64,000 nucleotides of DNA, from assembly GCF_006716695.1 (NCBI RefSeq), contig NZ_VFPN01000001.1, positions 558,001-622,000 on the forward strand, written 5' to 3'. Numbering within the stretch: the first letter of the stretch is position 1; every line of letters begins with the position of its first letter. Source of the DNA: Klugiella xanthotipulae (lineage in GTDB: Bacteria > Actinomycetota > Actinomycetes > Actinomycetales > Microbacteriaceae). Below are positions 57,335-64,000 of the stretch, one piece after another. The position numbers were made by a program, and so were the translations under genes. The notes beneath the pieces were generated by a model, which was given only the letters and a program-made list of their open reading frames with translations, did not search any database and had not been told where the DNA came from.

Positions 57335-57556
57335 TTACTTGTAGCGGTAGACGATACGACCCTTGGTGAGGTCGTACGGCGTCAACTCCACAATCACGCG
57401 ATCCTCCGGGAGGATACGGATGTAGTGCTGACGCATCTTGCCAGAAATGTGGGCGAGTACCTTGTGCCCGTTGGTGAGCTCAACGCGGAACATCGCGTTG
57501 GGCAGAGCCTCAACTACCTGGCCCTCGATTTCGATGACGCCGTCTTTCTTGGCCAT
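57335..57556 (-). CDS. infA: Translation initiation factor IF-1
   Basis: 73-residue OB-fold protein, [20 protein letters not shown] and [35 protein letters not shown]. Binds the 30S A site during initiation. First gene of the block; its promoter must lie in 57557-57723. Confidence 0.99.
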   Translation of the reverse strand: MAKKDGVIEIEGQVVEALPNAMFRVELTNGHKVLAHISGKMRQHYIRILPEDRVIVELTPYDLTKGRIVYRYK

Positions 57557-57639
57557 AGCCTCACTGTCGCTAAAGTATTAATGGATGCTGGTCCTGCGTG
57601 GGGCCTGGGCGCGAAGGCACAAACCGCCAAAGAGAAATC

Positions 57640-57709
57640 CTACCGCGTGTCGGCTTGCTTGTCCACTTGAAACCGGTGCCACCGACGGGATGGAGCGCAC
57701 ACGCGGTAG
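57640..57709. other. Long-range 11-bp inverted repeat between mtlD and infA
   Basis: 57640-57650 is the exact reverse complement of 57699-57709, enclosing 48 bases that themselves contain ACCGGTGCC/ACCGACGGG-type partial repeats. It may be an extended mtlD terminator or a structured infA leader. Confidence 0.4.
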
Positions 57710-57723
57710 GCCGGATGCCCAGG

Positions 57724-58863
57724 CTATCCTCGAAGCAGCGCCACCACGGCAGGGAAGAGCGGGTGTTCCGATTCGAGGCCGGTGATCCGCGTGGCAAGTT
57801 CTTCAGGAGCGAGATCCGAGGCCAATAGAGCCCTCAGCTCAACGCTCTCCGGGTCCTCCGCAACGTCGAAACGTAACAGAGCACCGATAGCATCCAAGAG
57901 GGCATCACTCGGGAGGCCACGCTCAGCCAGTTCGGTGGCTGGGCCAATGAACCGCTCGTGGCGCGACACCTTACGCAGCGGCTGGCGACCAACCCGCTGC
58001 ACCGTATCCGTGAGGGAGGGGTTGGCAAAGCGTGTGAGGATCTTGGTGAGGTAGGCCTCCTGCACATCGGGATCGAAGCCGTGCTTGGCCACCACAAGCG
58101 CCTTAGTCTCCTGAAGCACGGCGTAAACCCGGTCGCGGACGGTCGGGTCGGCAAGCGACTCGGCGATGCCCTGGTACCCCGCGGCGCGACCGTAATAGGC
58201 GGTCGTCGCGTGGCCCGTGTTCACGGTAAACAGCTTGCGCTCGATGTAGGGCGCGAGATCATTCACCCACGTCACACCCGGGATATCGAGGGTGCGACCG
58301 TCAAACGGCCCGGCCTCAATCGCCCACTCGAAGAACGTCTCGACCGTGACATCCAGGCCGGCCGTAGGATCCTGCCCTGGCACAATGCGGTCAACCGCCG
58401 TATTGGCGTACAGCACACGGGATTCAAGGAGGACGGCATCCTCTCCCGCCTGCTCCCGGATATGGGCGGCGAGCGTATCGGTCGCATTGATAGCATTCTC
58501 ACAGGCCATGACCACAAGCGGTTCCGCCTCCGCGGGGCGCAGGCGCAGACCCGCAATGATTGCGGGCGCAATGAAGCGCAGCACATTGGGGCCCACCGCG
58601 GTGGTCACAATCGCGGCCCCCGCAACCTCGCGGGCAACGGTATCCGGTTGGGTCGCACCGTTGAGGGCGCGAAAACCCGAGACCACATGGTCGGCGGAAT
58701 CCTGCCCCACCTCGTGCACCGTGTAACTGTCGGCGGCGGCAAGCGCGTCGATAAGTTCAGCGTTAACATCGCTAAAGACAATCTCATAACCGGCACGGTT
58801 GAGCAGGAAGCCCACAAAACCCCGGCCGATGTTCCCGGCCCCAAAGTGAACGGCGGTGCTCAT
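57724..58863 (-). CDS. mtlD: Mannitol-1-phosphate 5-dehydrogenase
   Basis: NAD-dependent oxidation of mannitol-1-P to fructose-6-P. 379 residues: MSTAVHFGAGNIGRGFVGFLL (dinucleotide site), ACENAINATDTL and the catalytic-lysine segment APYIERKLFTVNTGHATTAYYG. Last gene of the mannitol PTS operon, overlapping mtlF by 4 bp. Confidence 0.97.
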   Translation of the reverse strand: MSTAVHFGAGNIGRGFVGFLLNRAGYEIVFSDVNAELIDALAAADSYTVHEVGQDSADHVVSGFRALNGATQPDTVAREVAGAAIVTTAVGPNVLRFIAPAIIAGLRLRPAEAEPLVVMACENAINATDTLAAHIREQAGEDAVLLESRVLYANTAVDRIVPGQDPTAGLDVTVETFFEWAIEAGPFDGRTLDIPGVTWVNDLAPYIERKLFTVNTGHATTAYYGRAAGYQGIAESLADPTVRDRVYAVLQETKALVVAKHGFDPDVQEAYLTKILTRFANPSLTDTVQRVGRQPLRKVSRHERFIGPATELAERGLPSDALLDAIGALLRFDVAEDPESVELRALLASDLAPEELATRITGLESEHPLFPAVVALLRG

Positions 58864-59297
58864 TCGTTGACCGCCTCAAGCAGGGCAAAAACCTCGTCGG
58901 CCGAGCCCGCGGCGAGCAGACCGGCCACCTCATCCTCCTCAGAAAAGATGATGGCAATCTTGGACAGAATCTCCAGGTGCTCGTTGTTGAGGCCGGCAAT
59001 GCCGACCACAAAACGCACCTCGTTGCCGTCCCAATCGATGGGTTCGTCGTAGCGCACCACCGAGAGACCGGAGCGCAGGATACTGTCTTTGGCCTCATTG
59101 GTGCCGTGCGGAATAGCCAGGAAGTTACCCATGTAGGTGGAGACGGATGCCTCGCGTTCAAACATGGCCTCCACATAGGCGGGCGACACCGCCCCGGCCT
59201 CTACCAGCACGGTGCCGGCCTCGCGAATCGCGTCATCCCGCGTGGCGGCGGTGCCGGAAACACGGATCATCTCTGCGGTCAAAATGCTGTTACTCAC
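58860..59297 (-). CDS. mtlF: PTS mannitol-specific EIIA
   Basis: 145 residues from GTG 59297, which has AGAAGG 9 nt upstream; the ATG at 59318 lacks one. The phosphorylated His is in GNFLAIPHGTNEAKD (near residue 64), and FVVGIAGLNNEHLEILSKIA follows. Accepts phosphate from HPr and passes it to the IIB domain of MtlA. Lies between mtlA and mtlD. Confidence 0.95.
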   Translation of the reverse strand: MSNSILTAEMIRVSGTAATRDDAIREAGTVLVEAGAVSPAYVEAMFEREASVSTYMGNFLAIPHGTNEAKDSILRSGLSVVRYDEPIDWDGNEVRFVVGIAGLNNEHLEILSKIAIIFSEEDEVAGLLAAGSADEVFALLEAVNE

Positions 59298-59345
59298 GGT
59301 CTTGTACCTTCTCGTCATTGAATTTCTGGGGGGTGCACACGAGCA

Positions 59346-59378
59346 GTGGGGTGGCGCGGAACACCCGCGCCACCCCAC
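59346..59378 (-). terminator. Hairpin between mtlA and mtlF
   Basis: Perfect 14-bp stem (59346-59359 with 59365-59378) and a 5-nt loop, just after the mtlA stop. It may lower expression of mtlF-mtlD or protect the mtlA end of the mRNA. Confidence 0.6.
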
Positions 59379-59382
59379 CCGG

Positions 59383-60876
59383 CTAGGGCTGGTCGGCGAC
59401 GGCCTGAACAACCTCGTCGTACCGAGGGCTGTTCATGAAGTTATCCACCGAAACGTGCTGGGCGCTCGGGATCTTACCCAGGGCCCTCTCCGTGAGATCC
59501 TTGTGCGTGATCACGATCTGAGCCTCACCGTCCACCAGATTAGCGATGGCCTTGTTGGTCACGGTAATACCCGCTACGCCCGCCTTCTTGAGCTTATTGC
59601 GAAGAACCGAGGCCCCCATCGCACTGGAACCCATACCGGCATCACAGGCGAAGATGATGCTCGTGACCGGGGCCACAGTGGTGAGGGTCGCGGTGCTCGC
59701 TGTGGGCGTGGCCTCCGCCCCATTCTCGCCGAGAAGCGAACCCACACGGCTCTCGCCGCCCTTGTTTGCTGCGTTCTGAGACACGGCCTCAGCAAGCTTA
59801 TTCTCACCCGCAGCCTCTGCCGCAAGATCACGGCTACGGCTCGCTCGGAGGATCACCGCGGCGACCAGGAACGATACGGTCGCCGAGAGGATCACCGAGA
59901 GGATCACACCCACATAACTATCGCTCGCGGTCTGGATCAGAATGGCGATGATGCTGCCGGGAGCAGCCGGGGCTCGAAGCCCGGTCTGGAAGATCAGGTT
60001 GGTCGCCACACCCGTCGCGCCGCCAGCAATCGCCGCAAGCACCAGGGCGGGCTTCATCAGCACATACGGGAAGTAGATCTCGTGGATACCGCCAAAGAAC
60101 TGGATGATCATGGCACCGGGCGCGCTCGCCCGAGCCATCCCCACCCCGAAGATCGCAAACGCGAGCAGGATCCCCACGCCGGGCCCGGGGTTTGCCTCTA
60201 GCAGAAACAGAATCGACTTGCCGGCTTCGTCAGCCTGCTCGGTGCCCAGCGGTGTTAGCACGCCGTGGTTGATCGCGTTGTTCAGGAAGAACACCTTGGC
60301 CGGCTCAATAATGATGCTCGTGAGCGGCAACCAGCCGGTCTCAATCAGCCAGTTAACTCCCCCACCCAGCACGTGGGTGATCCAGGTGACGGCCGGACCG
60401 ATGAGGTAGAAACCGCCGATAGCAAGGCCAAAGCCCACGATTCCCGCCGAGAACATATTGACCAGCATCTCGAAGCCGGGCTTAATCTTGTCCTCCCAGA
60501 GCCCGTCCAGCTTCTTCATGATCCAGGCCGCGAGCGGTCCCAGCGCCATAGCACCGATAAACATGTGGATGTCGGGGGCGGCCGCGATGGCCCCCATTGT
60601 GGCGATTGTCGCCACAACACCACCCCGGGTGTCGTAGACCATTCGACCACCGGTATTGGCGATCAGCAGCGGAAGTAGGTAGTGGATCGTGGGGCCAACG
60701 ATGGAGGCAAGGCCCTCGTTGGGGGTCCATCCCACGTCAATAAAGAACGCGGTAATGAGACCCCAAGCGATGAATGCCGGGATGTTGGGCATCACCATCC
60801 CGCTGAGGAATGTACCGAACCTTTGTACCCCTACGCGGGCACCGTTACCGGCCGTGTCGGTTGACGTCGTAGTCAT
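59383..60876 (-). CDS. mtlA: PTS mannitol-specific EIICB
   Basis: A 497-residue transporter: IIC membrane domain (about 15-345; SGMVMPNIPAFIAWGLITAFF, GGIHEIYFPYVLMKP), a linker, and a cytoplasmic IIB domain (about 400-495) with phospho-Cys in IIFACDAGMGSSAMGASVLR. The EIIA part, fused in E. coli MtlA, is separate here (mtlF). It overlaps ptsI by 4 bp. Confidence 0.96.
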   Translation of the reverse strand: MTTTSTDTAGNGARVGVQRFGTFLSGMVMPNIPAFIAWGLITAFFIDVGWTPNEGLASIVGPTIHYLLPLLIANTGGRMVYDTRGGVVATIATMGAIAAAPDIHMFIGAMALGPLAAWIMKKLDGLWEDKIKPGFEMLVNMFSAGIVGFGLAIGGFYLIGPAVTWITHVLGGGVNWLIETGWLPLTSIIIEPAKVFFLNNAINHGVLTPLGTEQADEAGKSILFLLEANPGPGVGILLAFAIFGVGMARASAPGAMIIQFFGGIHEIYFPYVLMKPALVLAAIAGGATGVATNLIFQTGLRAPAAPGSIIAILIQTASDSYVGVILSVILSATVSFLVAAVILRASRSRDLAAEAAGENKLAEAVSQNAANKGGESRVGSLLGENGAEATPTASTATLTTVAPVTSIIFACDAGMGSSAMGASVLRNKLKKAGVAGITVTNKAIANLVDGEAQIVITHKDLTERALGKIPSAQHVSVDNFMNSPRYDEVVQAVADQP

Positions 60877-62576
60877 GATGAGTGTTCTTCTTTCTGTGTG
60901 GTGTGGGGGGTGCGATTATTGATCGCGGCGCGCACGGCGGTGCGGGCGTCGGCAGCATCGTCGGCGGCGAGCGCAACGAGCGCCAGCGCGCGCGCCTCTT
61001 CCCGGGTGTGCCCGCGCAATTCGGCGCGGACATCGGCGAGTGCCGCGGGAGACATGGAGAGCGTAGTTGCCCCCAGTCCCACGAGTACCACCGCGAGGAG
61101 CGGGTCGGCGGCGGCCTCGCCGCAGATACCGACGGGTTTACCGAGATCGGCCCCGGCATCTCCCACCATCTTGACGAGGTGCAGCACCGAGGGGTGCCAC
61201 GGGTCCTGCAGATTGGACACCGAGCCAAGCATCCGGTCAGCCGCCATGGTGTACTGGGTGAGATCGTTGGTGCCGATCGAGGCGAACGCGGCGTGCTGGA
61301 GAATATTCGCCGCGCCGATTGCAGCGGAGGGCACCTCCACCATCACACCGACCGTACGCAGGCCAAGCTCGTGCGCGAGGGCCGTGAAGTAGCGAGTTTC
61401 CTCCACCGTCGCCACCATCGGGGCCATGACCCAGAGGTCGGATTCTGTATCGCCATCGGCCTCGGCCAGCGCGGTCAGCTGCTCCCGCAGAATATCCTCA
61501 TTGGCGCGGAGGGCGCGCAGACCACGGACACCGAGCGCGGGGTTCTCCTCGCGGGCAGAGTTGAGGAAGGCGAGGGGCTTGTCGGCTCCCGCATCCAGGA
61601 GCCGGACAACAACCTTCCGGCCGGGAAAGGCCGCGAGTAACTCACGATACTTCTCGCGCTGCTCGACAACGGTTGGCGCGCTCGTGGCGTCGAGAAAGAG
61701 GAACTCGGTGCGGAAAAGGCCAACGCCCTCGGCCCCCGCGGCGAGCGCAGCCTGGATACCACCGGCCGAACCGAGGTTAGCCAACAGCGGTACGGCGGTA
61801 CCGTCCGCGAGCGCACCGTCGGTGATCGGAGCGGCGGCCGCCGAACGCCTCGCGTCGCGGGCATCCTCGGCGCGAGCCACACTGGCCCGATCGGGGTTGG
61901 CCGTGACGATTCCAGTCGAGGCGTCAACAATCACGGTCGTGCCATCAGCCAGCTCCTGGGCACCCGCAACACCGACAACAGCAACAATGGCCTTATCGCG
62001 GGCAAGGATGGCGGTGTGGGCGGTTGGGCCCCCGTCGCTCGTCACGAGAGCCATCACCTTGTCGAGGTTGAGCAGGGCGGTATCGGCAGGCGCAAGATCG
62101 CGGGCCACCAGCACAAAGGGAGTCTCGGAGTCGGGCACACCGGGTGCGGGCACCCCCTGGAGGTGCGCGAGCACCCGACCCGACACATCGTCCAGATCGG
62201 TGGCGCGTTCGGCCATGTAGCCACCGAGGCCAATAAGCATGTCTCGGAACCCGCCAAAAGCGGTCCAGACCGCCATCTCGGCGGTCTTACCCTTGGCGAG
62301 CAGATCCGCAATCGAGGCTTTCAGGGTTGGATCCTGAGCCATCATGGCCTGGGCTTCCAGCACGTCCCGGGCAGTCCCGCCGGCACGCTCCCCTCGCGCC
62401 ATCAGATCGGCGGCGACCGCGGCGAGGGAGACGTTGACGCGCTCGGTCTCCTCAGCTGCGGTGAGTTCGCTCACGGTGTCGCTGGGGGCTGGCAGGGGGT
62501 CAGGCATGCGGAGAACGGGACCAACCGCCAGCTGGCGGCCAATTCCGATTCCGTGCAGTGTACGTGTTTCTGACAT
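60873..62576 (-). CDS. ptsI: PTS enzyme I (phosphoenolpyruvate-protein phosphotransferase)
   Basis: 567 residues. Phosphorylates HPr from PEP. The active His is in SDGGPTAHTAILARDKAI; the PEP-binding barrel shows GVGLFRTEFLFLD, GVMVEVPSAA and the catalytic Cys in GICGEAAADPLLAVVLVGLG. Placed inside a mannitol operon, between ptsH and mtlA, suggesting that mannitol is the main PTS sugar of this strain or that this is a dedicated set. Confidence 0.96.
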   Translation of the reverse strand: MSETRTLHGIGIGRQLAVGPVLRMPDPLPAPSDTVSELTAAEETERVNVSLAAVAADLMARGERAGGTARDVLEAQAMMAQDPTLKASIADLLAKGKTAEMAVWTAFGGFRDMLIGLGGYMAERATDLDDVSGRVLAHLQGVPAPGVPDSETPFVLVARDLAPADTALLNLDKVMALVTSDGGPTAHTAILARDKAIVAVVGVAGAQELADGTTVIVDASTGIVTANPDRASVARAEDARDARRSAAAAPITDGALADGTAVPLLANLGSAGGIQAALAAGAEGVGLFRTEFLFLDATSAPTVVEQREKYRELLAAFPGRKVVVRLLDAGADKPLAFLNSAREENPALGVRGLRALRANEDILREQLTALAEADGDTESDLWVMAPMVATVEETRYFTALAHELGLRTVGVMVEVPSAAIGAANILQHAAFASIGTNDLTQYTMAADRMLGSVSNLQDPWHPSVLHLVKMVGDAGADLGKPVGICGEAAADPLLAVVLVGLGATTLSMSPAALADVRAELRGHTREEARALALVALAADDAADARTAVRAAINNRTPHTTQKEEHSS

Positions 62577-62580
62577 ATCG

Positions 62581-62847
62581 TTACGCGTCGTGGTCGGTTT
62601 CGAGCAACGTCACGAGATCAGCCAGAACGACATCCTCGTTGGCTCCCGTCACGCTCACGGTCACTTCGTCGCCGTGGCCAAGGCCGAGTGAAATAACCCC
62701 CAGGATGCTCGCCGCATTCACGGGTGCGCCGCCGGGCTTCGCAATGGTCACCTCGGCCCCGCTCGCCGCGGCAGTCTGGGCGAAGAGCGATGCCGGGCGG
62801 GCGTGCAATCCCTGCTGGGACAGAATGGTCACGGTTTTCTCAGCCAT
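62581..62847 (-). CDS. ptsH: Phosphocarrier protein HPr
   Basis: 88 residues from ATG 62847 (GAGGAGG upstream). The active His is in LSQQGLHARPASLFAQTA; the regulatory-serine region is VNAASILGVISLGLGHGDEV. Its first 8 bases overlap the preceding IIB-like gene; ptsI follows after 4 bp. Confidence 0.97.
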   Translation of the reverse strand: MAEKTVTILSQQGLHARPASLFAQTAAASGAEVTIAKPGGAPVNAASILGVISLGLGHGDEVTVSVTGANEDVVLADLVTLLETDHDA

Positions 62848-63241
62848 GAGATGGCCTCCTCGGTGTTGATGAATCGGTGGGAAGAATGGACGATTGAGAA
62901 GGGCCGTACGATGTTTCACGTGTGACGGGCCTGCCGGGGGTGTGCGCGGCCAGAACAGAGCGAGCGAGCGCCACAGCGGCGGCACCATCGAGCGTGCGCA
63001 GGACATCCTCAGGGACCACGCCGACGGCGGCGAGGGGATGCGTGACCGCAACCGCATCACGCTGTTCACTCAGGTGCGGACCCAACAGGACAACATCACC
63101 ATCACACTGCGCGGCCAGTCCGGAGAGCGCCGAGACGTGTACCCTCACAGCGTCGCCGGTCGCCCGGATACTCGCCTCGATTCTGTGGGCGAGAAACGTG
63201 CTGGAGACACCCGCTCCACACACGACCGTTATGTTCCGCAT
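62840..63241 (-). CDS. PTS EIIB-like protein
   Basis: A 133-residue protein whose N-terminus MRNITVVCGAGVSSTFLAHR has the P-loop-like Cys-x-x-G-x-S-S pattern of IIB domains of the lactose/cellobiose/mannitol superfamily, with Cys8 as the likely phosphorylation site. The last 40 residues are Ser/Thr/Pro-rich and not conserved-looking. First gene of the operon, overlapping ptsH. No matching IIC besides MtlA is nearby, so it may be an orphan IIB with a regulatory role. Confidence 0.7.
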   Translation of the reverse strand: MRNITVVCGAGVSSTFLAHRIEASIRATGDAVRVHVSALSGLAAQCDGDVVLLGPHLSEQRDAVAVTHPLAAVGVVPEDVLRTLDGAAAVALARSVLAAHTPGRPVTRETSYGPSQSSILPTDSSTPRRPSHG

Positions 63242-63441
63242 CGCGGTAACCCCCTCACAACTCTGTGTTCAACAGTTATGTAACTCGTGACAGGCCAGTG
63301 GCATGTTCTCTTCATTCTCACCCCGTCGCCCCGAGACTTCCAGTAGTTTCATTTCCGCAGCGCCGGAAACGGCCTGACAGACTGGTCTGACGGTCCATCC
63401 CAACGACATTCTCGCTCCCGGTGCCCCGGTACGTCAGCGCC

Positions 63442-63447
63442 TAGAAT
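63442..63447 (+). promoter_or_regulatory. Putative leaderless -10 element of the mtl regulator
   Basis: TAGAAT, then AGGGAG, then GTG 63454, the same six-base spacer as in rarD. Confidence 0.45.
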
Positions 63448-63453
63448 AGGGAG

Positions 63454-64000
63454 GTGTCAACAGAACGCGCGAAGTCACTCGTGGCCTACCTCGCTCAGGC
63501 AGATGACTGGGTGACCGCCTCCGAGCTCGCGCACACCCTCGGGGTCACCACCCGCTCGGTACGCAACTATGCGACGGAGATGCGCGACCATTACGCCCCC
63601 TTTGAGGTGCTCATTCGTGGACCCCTCGGCTACCGCATCAACCGCGTCGCCCTCCAGGCCCACCACGAGGCCACCAGCGGCAACCTCTCCCCCGAGTCCA
63701 CAGCGATCTCACGCGCCGGGATTGACCGCGGCAGCGAGCGTCCGGCCCATCGGCAACGGGCAATCGTCGAGTGGATCCTCGGCAACACCTCCCCCGTTGA
63801 TCCACACGAAATAGCCGCCCACTTCTTCATCAGTGAATCCACGCTGGAGGCCGACCTCCGTCGGCAACGCCCCGTTGTCGCGCGCGCGGGCCTCACGCCC
63901 ACCCGCCGGGCGAATGGCATCAGCATCGAGGGTCATGAGCCCAATAAGCGTCGCCTGCTCGCCACGCTCTATCTTGAAGACCTCGACAATAACGTGATTG
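63454..64000 (+). CDS. BglG/MtlR-type PRD regulator, N-terminal part
   Basis: Open to the end of the window (182 residues seen). Starts with a DeoR/HTH_11-like winged helix (LVAYLAQADDWVTASELAHTLGVTTRSVRNYATEM), then a second HTH-like unit (AIVEWILGNTSPVDPHEIAAHFFISESTLEADLRR) and ANGISIEGHEPNKRRLLATLY, typical of the Mga/PRD region of MtlR and BglG-type regulators. PRD and EIIA/B-like domains would follow beyond the window. Divergent from the mannitol operon and so probably its activator, controlled by PTS phosphorylation. The start rests on the TAGAAT-N6-GTG leaderless signature. Confidence 0.85.
   Translation, partial: MSTERAKSLVAYLAQADDWVTASELAHTLGVTTRSVRNYATEMRDHYAPFEVLIRGPLGYRINRVALQAHHEATSGNLSPESTAISRAGIDRGSERPAHRQRAIVEWILGNTSPVDPHEIAAHFFISESTLEADLRRQRPVVARAGLTPTRRANGISIEGHEPNKRRLLATLYLEDLDNNVI

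Overview
The window is chromosomal DNA from a high-GC Gram-positive actinobacterium, most likely Micrococcales and probably Microbacteriaceae. This rests on the strong G/C bias at third codon positions and the pcrA, sucCD, DUF6350 (PerM-like), purN, purH gene order shared with mycobacteria. It also rests on guaB plus a guaB3 paralogue, DUF3817/SURF1 next to guaA, LAXTG-type (class E) sortase signals, and a ribosomal block infA-rpmJ-rpsM-rpsK-rpoA-rplQ without rpsD. Nearly all of it is core metabolism and housekeeping. I see no insertion sequence, prophage, CRISPR array, tRNA or rRNA gene.

Layout. 0-3.6 kb: a truncated DUF559-type gene, icd, a GNAT enzyme with an alkyltransferase-like protein, and a two-domain VOC protein. 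3.7-16.6 kb: purN-purH with DUF6350, a LAVTG surface protein, sucC-sucD, a secreted coiled-coil/transglycosylase-like protein, pcrA and a GDPD. 16.7-26.1 kb: a BI-1/YccA protein, a Pro/Ala-rich LRV-DUF4190-like membrane protein, guaA-DUF3817-SURF1, a KhtTU-type K+/H+ antiporter pair and guaB3. 26.2-32.1 kb: a 1462-residue LALTG-anchored DUF11-repeat protein and, just upstream of it on the same strand, an ECF sigma factor fused to a zinc-finger anti-sigma domain, membrane segments and a Cys-paired C-terminal domain. 32.1-33.4 kb: a 1.3 kb AT-rich gene desert. 33.4-40 kb: guaB, rarD, groES with two CIRCE operators, a DUF4190-type protein, a THUMP-like methyltransferase, a 54-residue Cys-rich protein behind a CsoR-like operator, TetR and SDR. 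40.1-48.7 kb: the rimI-tsaD fusion, tsaB, tsaE, alr, acpS, glmS, coaA and glmM. 48.7-57.6 kb: rpsI, rplM and truA, then a two-gene plus-strand block (SGNH acyltransferase and a second ECF/anti-sigma fusion), then rplQ-rpoA-rpsK-rpsM-rpmJ-infA. 57.7-64 kb: a mannitol PTS operon that carries its own ptsH and ptsI, with a divergent regulator cut by the window end.

How the parts relate. Purine synthesis (purN, purH, guaA, guaB, guaB3), wall precursor supply (glmS, glmM, alr) and t6A tRNA modification (tsaB, tsaD, tsaE) are recurrent themes. The most unusual material is the pair of sigma/anti-sigma/membrane fusion proteins. Each sits beside a cell-surface gene, and each ends in a domain with an identical C-x8-C-T spacing. 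I infer two related one-protein transmembrane signalling devices for envelope state. Other notable signals are a likely ATT start codon for guaA, a CsoR-type palindrome filling a promoter spacer, a U-tract terminator in the leader of a surface-protein gene, and a recurrent TANNNT-N6/7-start signature of leaderless transcripts.
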